Shown: one piece after another, positions 10,128 to 19,925 of the stretch | Layout: the number at the start of each line of letters is the position of its first letter | How positions within the stretch are numbered: position 1 is the stretch's first letter | The notes under the pieces: generated by a model | Databases searched by the model: none | What the model was told of the DNA's origin: nothing | What the model saw: the letters and a program-made list of their open reading frames with translations, nothing else | Position numbers and translations under genes: made by a program | Source of the DNA: Homoserinimonas sp. | GTDB lineage: Bacteria; Actinomycetota; Actinomycetes; Actinomycetales; Microbacteriaceae | Assembly: GCA_023957835.1 (NCBI GenBank) | Contig: JAMLGP010000001.1 | Location: 1,605,575-1,669,574, forward strand | Direction: 5' to 3' | Length of the DNA stretch: 64,000 nucleotides

Positions 10128-11603
10128 CTACCGCTCATTAGTCGGCTCTGTTTTCGCAGCGGGCCCCGCGTCCACGCCCCCTGCTGTCGAATCGAGCTGG
10201 AATTGAACCTCTCCTGTGGCTATGTCCGCAACCTTGAGCACTGCGTTGACGACTGTGCCTACTTCGAGCTTTCCGCTGCATTTGGCAGTAACCGCGAGGT
10301 CGCTCAGCACGATTTCGCCGGAGTCGCCATTGGCACTCAACACCGTGCCTTCAAAGTGCTCCCCAATTCTGCTGGAGAGCACCGCGGCCTCGATGCAGGA
10401 AATTACCGCACTGTCGAGCTGGCCCGATATTCCATCCGAACTCGCCATTAGTTTTGGCAGTTCGGGCAGCGCGGCTCTCGCCCAGTCAGGTACCGGTCGC
10501 CCATTGCTGAGGGCTTCGCAAATGACCAGAGCGAACCTGTCGACGAGTCTTCTTAGCGGAGCTGTCGCGTGCGCATAGGTTGAGGCCACCGCCCACTGGG
10601 TTTTGTCCTGTGGCAGTTCCCCGTCGAAGACCGTGTAGCTGGCACCCCGGAACAGGGATGCCGCGGCGTGCATTAGCGCAAGATGCTTTGGATCCTTCGG
10701 GTCGAGTTGCCTCAGGAATTCGCCGTAACTCTGCTCCTGACCCCACGGCACTCCAAGCGCTCTGGCTCGACGCCGAAACCATTCGATTGACGCTGTGTCG
10801 GGCTCAGGCATGGTTCGGAGAATGCCTATTCCGCCTTCGAGTATTATCTTCGAAGCTTCAATTCCCGCCAGAAGTGAAATCTGTGCATTCCAGCTTTCCA
10901 CCGCGAGAGGAATTCGTCTCAGCAACTCAAACCGGCCGGCCTTTTCTCTGACTTCCTGATCCGGCCTGCCGAGGCTCGCCCCTCCGCGTTCTTGCTCCAG
11001 CAACAACCGCTTTTCGCCGATTTCCCTCAGCAAGTGGAGCCCGTCAAGTGCCGTACCGGAATCGATCAGGAACTGGGCTTTCTGGTAGGAAAGCTTGTTG
11101 CGGCTGCGAACTCTCGCCCGACGCAGGGTCGTGCTTTGAACTCTCGCCTCGGAGTCAAGTTCGAACGTCCATACAAATGCTCCGCGTTCCTGGTCGGGCA
11201 AGAGCGAAGCCGCCCCCTCGCTAATGCTCAGTGGGTGCAGCGGGATGGGCCCGCGGGGCGGGTACATCGTCTGACCTCGGCGTCTGGCTTCGAGGTCGAT
11301 CGCCCCGCCGGGCAGCACGAAGTTCGCCAGGTCGGCAATCGCGTATCGAACGAGATAGCCAGAACCCCTGCTTTCCAGGTGCATCGCCTGGTCGAGATCC
11401 ATCGACTCTTTCGGATCGATAGTGAAGAAGGGAACCTCGAGCATCGACTCCGCCGGGAGCTCGACGGCTTCAATTGCGGCGAGCGCCTCTGCTTCCGCTT
11501 CTGCCGGGAAGCCTGTGCTCAGGCCGAGCCGTTCTCTGATCGTATCCAGCGCCGACAGCACCGCGGGATTGTCGGCAGAGACCTGCACTCTCGAAAGGAT
11601 CAT
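10128..11603 (-). CDS. RNB-domain (RNase II family) exoribonuclease
   Basis: A 491-residue 3'-to-5' exoribonuclease of the RNase II/R superfamily. The catalytic RNB core starts near residue 55 with PFFTIDPKESMDLDQAMH, which supplies the metal-binding Asp residues, continues with YAIADLANFV and YPPRGPIPLHPLSISEGAASL, and ends near 370 with ATAPLRRLVDRF. The N-terminal cold-shock domains of full-size RNase R are missing and only a short C-terminal beta region follows, as in the compact actinobacterial form. Its ATG overlaps the helicase stop as ATGA. Role in RNA turnover is inferred from the family. Confidence 0.93.
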   Translation of the reverse strand: MILSRVQVSADNPAVLSALDTIRERLGLSTGFPAEAEAEALAAIEAVELPAESMLEVPFFTIDPKESMDLDQAMHLESRGSGYLVRYAIADLANFVLPGGAIDLEARRRGQTMYPPRGPIPLHPLSISEGAASLLPDQERGAFVWTFELDSEARVQSTTLRRARVRSRNKLSYQKAQFLIDSGTALDGLHLLREIGEKRLLLEQERGGASLGRPDQEVREKAGRFELLRRIPLAVESWNAQISLLAGIEASKIILEGGIGILRTMPEPDTASIEWFRRRARALGVPWGQEQSYGEFLRQLDPKDPKHLALMHAAASLFRGASYTVFDGELPQDKTQWAVASTYAHATAPLRRLVDRFALVICEALSNGRPVPDWARAALPELPKLMASSDGISGQLDSAVISCIEAAVLSSRIGEHFEGTVLSANGDSGEIVLSDLAVTAKCSGKLEVGTVVNAVLKVADIATGEVQFQLDSTAGGVDAGPAAKTEPTNER

Positions 11604-13996
11604 TGGATCTTGCTGATCGGCGCGATCTTGATCAGGAGCCTCTTTCGACCGGCCGAATCGAACTGCACCTCGGCAACGGATTTCGGCCCGACTCCGGTGA
11701 CCGCGGTCACCGTCCCGTCGCCGAAGTCGGAATGGTTGATTCGCTCTCCGGCTACAAGAGTGAGATCACCGTTGTCCCTGACCGTGCTCGTTACCCGACT
11801 CTTCCAGGGATCGCTCGCGGCACCGCCGTTGCCGGGAGTCGTCGACCCCGTCTGAATTCGGCCGGGGCCAGCAGCCGAAGCTTCGATCCCGAATCCTCCG
11901 CGCCTCGCGTTGAGCGCGCGCGGTTCGGTTCCGCCTCTCGAATTGGCCATTCCGGGAGACTGCCTCCAGTCGATGAGCTCGGCCGGGATCTCCTGCAGGT
12001 ACCGGCTCGGCATGGCGATGTTCACGTCGCCGAACTGGGAGCGGGTCATCGCAAGAGACAGGTAGAGCCGGCGCCTGGCTCTCGTGATCCCGACATAGAA
12101 AAGCCTGCGTTCCTCTGCCGGTCCGCCCGGCTCTCCCGCCGACATCTGGTGCGGCAGGAGCCCTTCCTCGACCCCGGTGAGGAACACCGCGTCGTACTCG
12201 AGTCCCTTCGCGGTGTGCAGGGTCATGAGGGAAACGGTTCCCTGCGAATCATCCAGCTCGTCGGCAGCGGCAACCAGGGCGACTTCGGTCAGAAAGTCGA
12301 GCAGGGAGCCTTCCGGATTGTTGTGCCTGAACTCCCTCGTGTGGGCGATGAGCTCCTCCACGTTCTCTACCCGAGCGTCGTCCTGAGGGTCACGACTCGC
12401 CTTGAGCGCCTCGAGATATCCGGTCCTGGAAAGCAGCTCGATCAGGATGTCCCCGGGGGCTGCCGAGTCCGCACGGGCCGTTGCCTCATCCAGAATCTCC
12501 ACAAGCTCCTGCACTGCTGCGGCTACCTTCGGCCCGAGACCGAGAGAGGAAGGGTCGCGAAGCGCCTCCCGCAGGGTGATTCCCTCGCGGTCGGCGTAGC
12601 TTTGCAGCGCCGCTTCCGTCGCCTGGCCGATGCCGCGCCTGGGCACGTTGAGGATCCGACGCAGGGAGAGCGCGTCAGCCGGGTTCGCTGCCGTGATCAA
12701 ATAGGCCATCGCGTCCTTGATCTCGGCGCGTTCGTAGAACTTGGTGCCGCCGATTACCCGGTACGGAATCGCCGACCTGATGAACACTTCTTCCAGAGCC
12801 CTCGTCTGGGCGTTGGTTCGATAGAAGACCGCAATATCCCGATATTCGAGTCCGGACTCGCGCAGCTCGACGATCTCGTCGGCAATGAACTGAGCCTCGT
12901 CGTGCTGGCTGTAGCCGGTGAAGCCGACTATCTTCTCTCCGCCGCCGATCGTCGTGAACAGGTTCTTTTCTTTGCGGTCAAAATTGTGCGCAATCACCGC
13001 ATTGGCGGCATCCAGAATGTTCTGGGTCGAGCGGTAGTTCTGTTCGAGCAAAATCACCGAGCAGTTGGGAAAGTCGCGCTCAAACTCGATGATGTTCCGG
13101 ATGTCCGCCCCGCGGAACGCATAAATCGACTGGTCCGAGTCGCCAACCACGGTGAGCGAAGAACCGGGCAGGGCGGAGTCGAACTCTTTGAGCGGCAACC
13201 CGTCGAAGCCGATCGCGCCCTTGAGGTCTTCTGGCTTTGGAGCTCTCGTCAACTCGCGAATAAGCGCGTACTGGGCATGATTCGTGTCCTGATACTCATC
13301 GACGAGAATGTGCCGGAATCGCCGCTGGTAAAGGGCGGCGATCTTCGGGAACGCCCTGAAAAGGTAGACGGTCTGGGCGATCAAATCGTCGAAGTCGAGG
13401 GCGTTCGCCCTGGCCAGTTCGGCCGAATAGCGTCTGAAGATCGCGGTATAGAGCTCGTCCGCGGGGTCCTGCGGATTGGCGGCCCGAGCAAAGCCGTCGA
13501 CATCCATGAGGTCGTTCTTCGCTCTCGAAATCCGGGAAGCGGCTTTGCTCACCGTGATGGAGAATCGGTCGGCGTCGAGCTCCTTGATGATCCGCTTTAG
13601 CAGGGCGCGGGAGTCTGCGCTGTCGTAAATCGTGAAGCTCTTCTGATAGCCGAGAGCTTCAGCTTCGCGCCGAAGAATACGCACGCAGGCCGAGTGGAAG
13701 GTGGAAATCCACATCCCGTCCGCGACCTGGCCGAGCAGACCTTCTACTCGCTCCCGCATTTCGCCGGCCGCTTTGTTGGTGAAGGTGATGGCGAGAATCT
13801 GGCTTGGCCAGGCATCCCTGCTTTGAATGAGGTGCGCGATCCTGCGAGTGAGAACGCTCGTCTTGCCGGAACCGGCGCCGGCAACAATGAGCAGCGCCTG
13901 CCCGCGAAACTCCACGGCCTCCCGCTGCTGAGGATTCAGACCCTCAAGCAATCGCGACTCCGGGGGCGAATCCTGACTGGCTGGAACGGAAGACAT
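11600..13996 (-). CDS. pcrA: ATP-dependent DNA helicase PcrA/UvrD type
   Basis: Superfamily 1A 3'-to-5' helicase of 798 residues for repair and replication restart. Motifs run in order: Q motif LNPQQREAV near 20, Walker A GAGSGKTSVLTRRIAHL near 40, ITFTNKAAGEM, FHSACVRILR, Walker B HILVDEYQDTNHAQY near 230, GDSDQSIYAFRGAD, LEQNYRSTQNIL, VSLMTLHTAKGLEYDAVF and the last FYVGITRARRRLYLS. The C-terminal ~60 residues form the usual UvrD/PcrA tail (ERINHSDFGDGTVTAVTG). A TAGAAT box sits nine bases upstream of the ATG, so the mRNA leader is probably very short. Confidence 0.95.
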   Translation of the reverse strand: MSSVPASQDSPPESRLLEGLNPQQREAVEFRGQALLIVAGAGSGKTSVLTRRIAHLIQSRDAWPSQILAITFTNKAAGEMRERVEGLLGQVADGMWISTFHSACVRILRREAEALGYQKSFTIYDSADSRALLKRIIKELDADRFSITVSKAASRISRAKNDLMDVDGFARAANPQDPADELYTAIFRRYSAELARANALDFDDLIAQTVYLFRAFPKIAALYQRRFRHILVDEYQDTNHAQYALIRELTRAPKPEDLKGAIGFDGLPLKEFDSALPGSSLTVVGDSDQSIYAFRGADIRNIIEFERDFPNCSVILLEQNYRSTQNILDAANAVIAHNFDRKEKNLFTTIGGGEKIVGFTGYSQHDEAQFIADEIVELRESGLEYRDIAVFYRTNAQTRALEEVFIRSAIPYRVIGGTKFYERAEIKDAMAYLITAANPADALSLRRILNVPRRGIGQATEAALQSYADREGITLREALRDPSSLGLGPKVAAAVQELVEILDEATARADSAAPGDILIELLSRTGYLEALKASRDPQDDARVENVEELIAHTREFRHNNPEGSLLDFLTEVALVAAADELDDSQGTVSLMTLHTAKGLEYDAVFLTGVEEGLLPHQMSAGEPGGPAEERRLFYVGITRARRRLYLSLAMTRSQFGDVNIAMPSRYLQEIPAELIDWRQSPGMANSRGGTEPRALNARRGGFGIEASAAGPGRIQTGSTTPGNGGAASDPWKSRVTSTVRDNGDLTLVAGERINHSDFGDGTVTAVTGVGPKSVAEVQFDSAGRKRLLIKIAPISKIQ

Positions 13997-14044
13997 GGCT
14001 TCCCAATTCTAGGTCGCGGCTCGGACCTCAGGACCGCGGCCGGT

Positions 14045-15040
14045 TCAGAGTCCTCGCCGCACTTCGAGAGCGAGATCGGGCTGGTCGGCGAACACCCCGT
14101 CGAGTCCGCTCTTCATGAGCAGGCTGAACTCTTCCCTCCACTGGCCGAATTCGCGATCGCCTCCGGAAAGCTGGAGATTCTTCGCCAGAAAGGCATTCTC
14201 GGCCCGCAGAGTCCAGCAGTAGACGAGCAGTCCGGTCGCGTGGGCGCGCTCGACCAGATCGGTCACCCCGGTTACTCGACCGGCCTTGTCTTTCTTCAGC
14301 AGCAACTGCTTGTCGACACCAATGCCGTCTATTCCAGACTCGGCGAGCCCCGCGAGTCCCTTGTCGGTCATGAAGTCCGCGAAGCTCCGCGCGGCCTTGC
14401 CCGCAATCGCCACCTCGTCGGCCGGACTGCCGGAGGATTCGACGAGAAAGATCGTGCTGGCCTTGAGCCCTTTTCGGCTGAGCTTTTCGAGCACTCTGGT
14501 CTCGAAGCACTCGACCGTGAGCCGGGAGCTATCAGCCCAGACCGTGCCGGAGATTTCGCTCAGGAGAAGTTCGTCCATGTGCAGTCCGAGAGACTCGAAA
14601 TAGGTGGCGTGTTTGATTTCAACCACGAGCCCTACTTCAGTTCCCTCGAGCAGTTTGAACAAATCGGAAAGCCTCAGGATGCCGGCCAGGTCATCGAACT
14701 CCCGTCCGCGAATCTTCGGGATCCGCTCGCGCGCGTGAAGGGACTGCAGTTCCGCCCAGGTGAAGTCTTCGGTGAACCAGCCGGTGTATTTCCTGCCGTC
14801 GATCTGCTTCGAAGTGCGCCTTGAGGCGAACTCCGGATGATCTGCGACATCCGTCGTGGTTGAAAGCTCATTGTCGTGGCGCAGCACGAGCACTCCGTCG
14901 GAACTCGCGACGACATCCGGCTCGATCGCGTCCGCGCCGAGCTCGATCGCGAGCTCGTAGGAGAGGATGCTGTGCTCAGGTCGATAGCCGCTCGCACCGC
15001 GGTGCGCAATCACGATCGGCCGTCGCGCTGGAGCATTCAC
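14045..15040 (-). CDS. Glycerophosphodiester phosphodiesterase
   Basis: Hydrolyses glycerophosphodiesters to sn-glycerol 3-phosphate and an alcohol. The 331-residue TIM-barrel protein shows the GDPD hallmarks: IAHRGASGYRPEHS near residue 12, with catalytic His and Arg; DAIEPDVVASSDGVLVLRHD, with the metal-binding Glu and Asp and the second His; and a Lys in VEIKHATY. There is no signal peptide, so it should act in the cytoplasm. GTG start with a TAGCGT -10 box six bases upstream and no Shine-Dalgarno, consistent with a leaderless mRNA. Its product could feed GlpD encoded at 20.6 kb. Confidence 0.92.
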   Translation of the reverse strand: MNAPARRPIVIAHRGASGYRPEHSILSYELAIELGADAIEPDVVASSDGVLVLRHDNELSTTTDVADHPEFASRRTSKQIDGRKYTGWFTEDFTWAELQSLHARERIPKIRGREFDDLAGILRLSDLFKLLEGTEVGLVVEIKHATYFESLGLHMDELLLSEISGTVWADSSRLTVECFETRVLEKLSRKGLKASTIFLVESSGSPADEVAIAGKAARSFADFMTDKGLAGLAESGIDGIGVDKQLLLKKDKAGRVTGVTDLVERAHATGLLVYCWTLRAENAFLAKNLQLSGGDREFGQWREEFSLLMKSGLDGVFADQPDLALEVRRGL

Positions 15041-15046
15041 CCTACA

Positions 15047-15052
15047 ACGCTA
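15047..15052 (-). promoter_or_regulatory. Leaderless-type -10 box of the phosphodiesterase gene
   Basis: TAGCGT ends six bases before the GTG start codon; no ribosome-binding site is present. Confidence 0.45.
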
Positions 15053-15166
15053 CGCGATTGAGCCGAATTGATATTGTGCCCCCATGGATTGCTCAGTCCG
15101 ATCTGCCGCGAGCCCGAGTCTGCTGCGGTCCGGAACTCCGCGCCAATTCACCAGGTGGCGGGTCGG

Positions 15167-15673
15167 GTGAGCGAGAGTTCCTGGACTGAACCAAACCGCG
15201 CTCTGCCCCTTCGGTGGGGCGGGTACCGGTTCCGGTACTCCGGCGGTCTCGTGCTCATGCTCGCCGGCGGGCTCACAGTGCAGCTCACCTCGGCATACTC
15301 GCTAATCGCCCTGCCTATCGGACTGTTCATTCACGTGCTCGGCTGGTGCATTCTTCCTTCGGTTGGCTGGCGGCGAGTGGTCTCGGCGCTTGCGAGCCTC
15401 TTCGTGATGATGGTTTTGCTCAACGGATCGAGCGCAACAGTCTTCCTCGCCGTGCCGCTGTTCGGCTGGCTGCTTTGCCGAGAGCGGCCGCTATGGAGCT
15501 ATCTCGTGCTGCCGATCCCGCTGCTCGCGAGCATCCCTCTGGTTCGAGCCTTTCCCGAGTACGGCGACTATCCGCTGCTGGTCGCAATCATGATCGCTGT
15601 TCTTGTACTTTCCGCCTGGCTGGCCAGGTTTGCCGCCGTAATCCGGGGGAGATTCACAGCCGGATCACGATAG
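15167..15673 (+). CDS. Hypothetical integral membrane protein
   Basis: I do not recognise a family. From the GTG start the protein has 168 residues, a hydrophilic N-terminus (VSESSWTEPNRALPLRWGG) and five to six hydrophobic segments from about residue 28 to the end, finishing in a basic tail. The start is chosen because GGCGGG precedes the GTG; a TTG at 15068 in the same frame would add 33 residues rich in Ser/Pro that look non-coding. It lies just upstream of the Bax inhibitor-like gene on the same strand with a 33-base gap, so the two may be co-transcribed. Confidence 0.7.
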   Translation: MSESSWTEPNRALPLRWGGYRFRYSGGLVLMLAGGLTVQLTSAYSLIALPIGLFIHVLGWCILPSVGWRRVVSALASLFVMMVLLNGSSATVFLAVPLFGWLLCRERPLWSYLVLPIPLLASIPLVRAFPEYGDYPLLVAIMIAVLVLSAWLARFAAVIRGRFTAGSR

Positions 15674-15706
15674 GTTTTAGGAAAGCAGATACCAACGGAG
15701 GAGACC

Positions 15707-16516
15707 ATGGCGTCATCAAACCCCGCGTTCCGCAACTCACCGGCTTTCTCGGCCGCAGGCACCGCGCAACTGGCCAAATTGAGCCAGCCGACCATGACCG
15801 GACAGGAGCTCGAGGAGCTTTACTCGCAGCCGTCTGCAGGTGCGCTCGAAACTGACCGGATGACCTACGAGGACACGATCCTCAAGATCGTGGCAAGCTT
15901 TGCAGTGCTGCTTGTCGGTGCGGCAATCGGCTGGTTCTTCCCCATCCTGATGATTCCGGCGCTCGTGATCGGCTTCGTGCTCGCACTCGTGAACATCTTC
16001 AAGAAGAAGCCTTCACCGGTTCTCATTCTCAGCTACGCGGCTGTAGAGGGCGCACTCGTCGGCGCACTTGCTCACCTGTTCGAAATCGCCTACCCCGGAA
16101 TCGCCTTCCAGGCGGTGCTCGGAACCTTCGTCGTGATCGCTGTGACGCTCGGGCTTTTTGCAAGCGGCAAGGTTAGGGCTTCAGCCAAAGCCACCAAGGT
16201 GTTCATGATCGCAATGATCGGCTACCTCGCGTTTTCGGTCATCAACCTCGTACTCATGTGGACCGGACTAAACACCCAGCCCTGGGGGATGCGCAGCATC
16301 GAGATCCTTCCCGGGGTGCCTCTCGGGGTGGTGCTTGGCATTCTCGTGATCCTGCTTTGCGCCTACTCGCTCGTAATGGACTTCGACAGCATTAAGGTCG
16401 GGGTTGAGCGCGGAGCACCCCGGATTTACGGCTGGAGTGCCGCCTTCGGAATCATGGTTACGGTCGTCTGGCTGTACCTGGAGATTCTGCGCTTGCTGGC
16501 GATTCTCAGAGACTAG
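15707..16516 (+). CDS. Bax inhibitor-1/YccA family membrane protein
   Basis: A 269-residue polytopic protein of the BI-1/YccA superfamily (actinobacterial branch). A Ser/Thr/Gln-rich cytoplasmic N-terminus of about 60 residues precedes seven predicted helices. Family features are SYAAVEGALVGALAHLFE in the second to third helix region and the di-acidic MDFDSIKVGVERGAP near residue 225 that matches the BI-1 C-terminal signature. The start is secure: GGAGGAGACC directly precedes the ATG. Eukaryotic relatives leak Ca2+; the bacterial role is unclear. Downstream lies the hairpin/repeat cluster. Confidence 0.9.
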   Translation: MASSNPAFRNSPAFSAAGTAQLAKLSQPTMTGQELEELYSQPSAGALETDRMTYEDTILKIVASFAVLLVGAAIGWFFPILMIPALVIGFVLALVNIFKKKPSPVLILSYAAVEGALVGALAHLFEIAYPGIAFQAVLGTFVVIAVTLGLFASGKVRASAKATKVFMIAMIGYLAFSVINLVLMWTGLNTQPWGMRSIEILPGVPLGVVLGILVILLCAYSLVMDFDSIKVGVERGAPRIYGWSAAFGIMVTVVWLYLEILRLLAILRD

Positions 16517-16520
16517 GTAA

Positions 16521-16543
16521 CCGGCTGCTGAGACGGCAGCCGG
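16521..16543. terminator. Hairpin 1 of the 16.5-kb cluster
   Basis: CCGGCTGC pairs perfectly with GCAGCCGG around a seven-base loop containing GAGAC. It begins five bases after the Bax-inhibitor-family stop codon and is the first candidate terminator for that gene. Confidence 0.6.
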
Positions 16544-16555
16544 CGCTGGCGTCGC

Positions 16556-16581
16556 AGCGAAGACCAGAAATGGTCTTCGCT
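16556..16581. terminator. Hairpin 2 of the 16.5-kb cluster
   Basis: AGCGAAGACC and GGTCTTCGCT form a perfect ten-base-pair stem with loop AGAAAT. GCGCTGG (16543-16549) and CCAGCGC (16589-16595) could form an outer stem around it. Confidence 0.6.
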
Positions 16582-16597
16582 CTCAGCTCCAGCGCGC

Positions 16598-16642
16598 GGA
16601 GTGAAAACACGCGAAGGCCAGAAATGGCCTTCGCCCTATGTG
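16598..16642. repeat. 45-bp direct repeat, copy 1
   Basis: An exact 45-base sequence recurs at 16662-16706, 64 bases away. Each copy consists of GGAGTGAAAACAC, a perfect hairpin (GCGAAGGCC-AGAAAT-GGCCTTCGC, at 16611-16634 here) and CCTATGTG. The GTGAAAACAC part of this copy has only GTG as a distal partner. Confidence 0.9.
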
Positions 16643-16663
16643 CCTAGGCCGAGACGGCCTAGG
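16643..16663. repeat. Hairpin between the two direct repeats
   Basis: CCTAGGCC and GGCCTAGG form a perfect eight-base-pair stem around GAGAC, the same loop core as in hairpin 1. It fills the spacer between the two 45-bp repeats. Confidence 0.75.
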
Positions 16664-16706
16664 AGTGAAAACACGCGAAGGCCAGAAATGGCCTTCGCCC
16701 TATGTG
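16662..16706. repeat. 45-bp direct repeat, copy 2
   Basis: Identical to 16598-16642. In this copy the GTGAAAACAC at 16665-16674 also finds a perfect distal partner, GTGTTTTCAC at 16704-16713, so the whole 16665-16713 block folds into a long two-part hairpin. Confidence 0.9.
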
Positions 16707-16709
16707 TTT

Positions 16710-16713
<4 letters not shown>
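16665..16713. terminator. Long composite hairpin at the guaA 3' end
   Basis: Outer stem GTGAAAACAC/GTGTTTTCAC (10 bp) and inner stem GCGAAGGCC/GGCCTTCGC (9 bp, loop AGAAAT) are separated by a small CCTAT bulge. The outer arm contains the guaA stop codon (TGA at 16710-16712). It is a candidate terminator for guaA and, on the other strand, for the Bax-inhibitor gene. Confidence 0.65.
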
Positions 16714-18271
<1,558 letters not shown>

Positions 18272-18275
<4 letters not shown>

Positions 18276-18703
18276 GCTTTGGACTGCACCTTCGCCGCAG
18301 TTGAGGCCTGAATTCCTGATTCCACCATTTTGGGTACCGAGTGTTCAAAGAAGAAGGAAAGGAGCGGAATCACCCCGCCAAGAGCAATCAGGAGGAAACG
18401 CCCGAAGGACCAGCCCATGAGCCTCCAAAGCACGAAGTTGCAGCCCAGATAAAAGACATATAGCCAGCCGTGAATGATGAGGATGAGGGTTGAAAGGTTG
18501 AAGCCGACGAGCATTTCCCGCGGAGTCAGGGCCAAGAATCCCGCCGGTCCGCCGAGTTCAATGTCCACCCCCATGATGTATCGGAACACCATCATCAGGC
18601 ACAGCAGCAGCAGAAAACTCCCGGTGATGATCGCGGAGATTTTGTAGACGCGAACAGTTTTGCGAATTCGCGGAAGATCGCTCTCCCTCGGCAAATCAGA
18701 CAT
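18272..18703 (-). CDS. DUF3817 domain-containing membrane protein
   Basis: A 143-residue protein with a basic N-terminus ([10 protein letters not shown]), then three to four helices covering about residues 20-125, including the family-like segment [17 protein letters not shown] with a membrane-embedded His. This matches DUF3817, a small family often located next to guaA in Actinobacteria; no function is known. The gene has its own candidate leaderless promoter: TAGACT lies six bases before the ATG, inside the SURF1 stop codon region. The stop overlaps the guaA start as ATGA. Confidence 0.85.
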
Positions 18704-18709
18704 GTTTCA

Positions 18710-18715
18710 AGTCTA
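18710..18715 (-). promoter_or_regulatory. -10 box overlapping the SURF1 stop codon
   Basis: TAGACT ends six bases before the DUF3817 ATG and its first three bases are the SURF1 TAG stop. It would give a leaderless DUF3817-guaA transcript independent of SURF1. Confidence 0.45.
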
Positions 18716-19432
18716 GGGATGTTGTTCCCTGAGCCAGGCGTCCTTCACGAGCCTCCACCAAAGAAATACTGCAAACCCGGCGAAGATAACCCACTCCGCC
18801 GCGTAAAACAGGTTCAGCAGGTTCAGTTCAACGCCCTTTTCCGGAGCTGGAGCCGAAATCGCGGTCAACCCGGCCGGCGGATTCGAAAGCACGAGGAAAC
18901 CGTTAAACGTGCCGAGCGGATCCGTCCCACTCCAAACATTAACGAGGTCAGCGGTCGACAGGGCAGTGAGCCTGCCCTTTTCGAAGTCGCTGGATTGCGG
19001 AGCCTCATCGGCCATGTACCTTCCGAGGAGCTGGACTTCCCCGGTCGGAGCCCCTACGGCTTCTGCCTCAGCTTTCGTTGAACTCCAGCCGAGAGCTACG
19101 GCCAGTCCTGCTCCCTCGGGAGTCTGCAGGTGAGAAACCACCCAATAACCCAGGGTGCCGTCATTTAGCCTGGACTCGAGGATGACGGTGTCCGCACCAT
19201 CAAATGCGCCGGTCACCGTCACCATTTGGCCGTCCGCTTCGGTCCTGATCGGCTGCTGAGGTTCGGCGACGCTCGAAAGCTCCACCGCCTTCTCGGTCGG
19301 CCGCTCCACTACCGTCCCGGTGGAAACACTGCGGGACAACTGCCACTGGCTCAGGAGCACGAATCCTGCTGCAACTGCGAGCGCCAGCAGCAACGCCGCG
19401 ATCCAGCGCGGTCGTACGGCTACTTTCCACAT
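18713..19432 (-). CDS. SURF1 family protein
   Basis: Membrane protein of about 239 residues related to the SURF1 assembly factor of haem-copper cytochrome c oxidase. It has an N-terminal helix (residues ~9-27, WIAALLLALAVAAGFVLLSQWQLSRS) and a C-terminal helix near 210-230, flanking an extracytoplasmic domain with the conserved VTGAFDG and LGYWVVSHLQTPEG. The first ATG gives the usual start MWKVAVRPRW; a GTG five codons upstream (19447) is also possible. TAGAAT at 19472-19477 could be the -10 box. It heads the run SURF1-DUF3817-guaA. Confidence 0.87.
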   Translation of the reverse strand: MWKVAVRPRWIAALLLALAVAAGFVLLSQWQLSRSVSTGTVVERPTEKAVELSSVAEPQQPIRTEADGQMVTVTGAFDGADTVILESRLNDGTLGYWVVSHLQTPEGAGLAVALGWSSTKAEAEAVGAPTGEVQLLGRYMADEAPQSSDFEKGRLTALSTADLVNVWSGTDPLGTFNGFLVLSNPPAGLTAISAPAPEKGVELNLLNLFYAAEWVIFAGFAVFLWWRLVKDAWLREQHP

Positions 19433-19588
19433 GGAATCAGGGGTCACATTCGCTACGGGGTGCAGAGATCGATTCTAACAATCCCCACCCCCGGAGCAGG
19501 TCTGAACGAACATCCTGTCCGCACTACCTGGCTTGTCTGCCAGTTCACCAATCAACGAGGTCGGCGTCTCGCGCGCAACCAGCAGGCT

Positions 19589-19925
19589 CTAAAACCACCG
19601 CCTGTGCAGCAGGAATGCTGTCGCGCCGGACAGGCCGAGTGCGGCGAGCACGGCGAGCAATCCGATCGAAGTGAATTCTCCATCTCGACCACCCGAAATT
19701 GGACGGTCCGAGGAGTCCAGATCCAGTTGTTTCACTTCCTCGTTCGTGCCTGAGCCACTCTGAGGCGGTTCTGCCGAGGGTGTTTCTGTGGCGGCCCCAT
19801 CTTCCTGATCGGAACCGGGATCATCCTGAGTAGAAGGCGAATCAGCGGCAGGGGGAGAATTGGACTGGCTTCCAGAGCCGCCCGGCTTTGGATTTTGAGC
19901 CTTTGCGGGTTCGATCCTGGGGGTG
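19589..19925 (-). other. Out-of-frame C-terminal tail with membrane anchor of the CAP-domain protein
   Basis: In the -1 frame relative to the CAP-domain gene, an open stretch from about 19925 to a TAG at 19589-19591 encodes an acidic, Ser/Pro/Gln-rich linker (for example PPAADSPSTQDDPGSDQED), then a hydrophobic helix of about 20 residues and a terminal HRRWF. This is a typical stop-transfer anchor of a surface protein. It has no start codon of its own, so it most likely belongs to the upstream gene; one extra C in the CCCCC run near 19918-19922 would restore a 303-residue protein. Confidence 0.7.

Noticed and set aside
11603..13600. Long plus-strand open frame opposite pcrA
   Set aside because: It is the antisense shadow of a high-GC helicase gene: the minus-strand product has all helicase motifs, the shadow has no recognisable domain and has Arg/Gly-biased composition.
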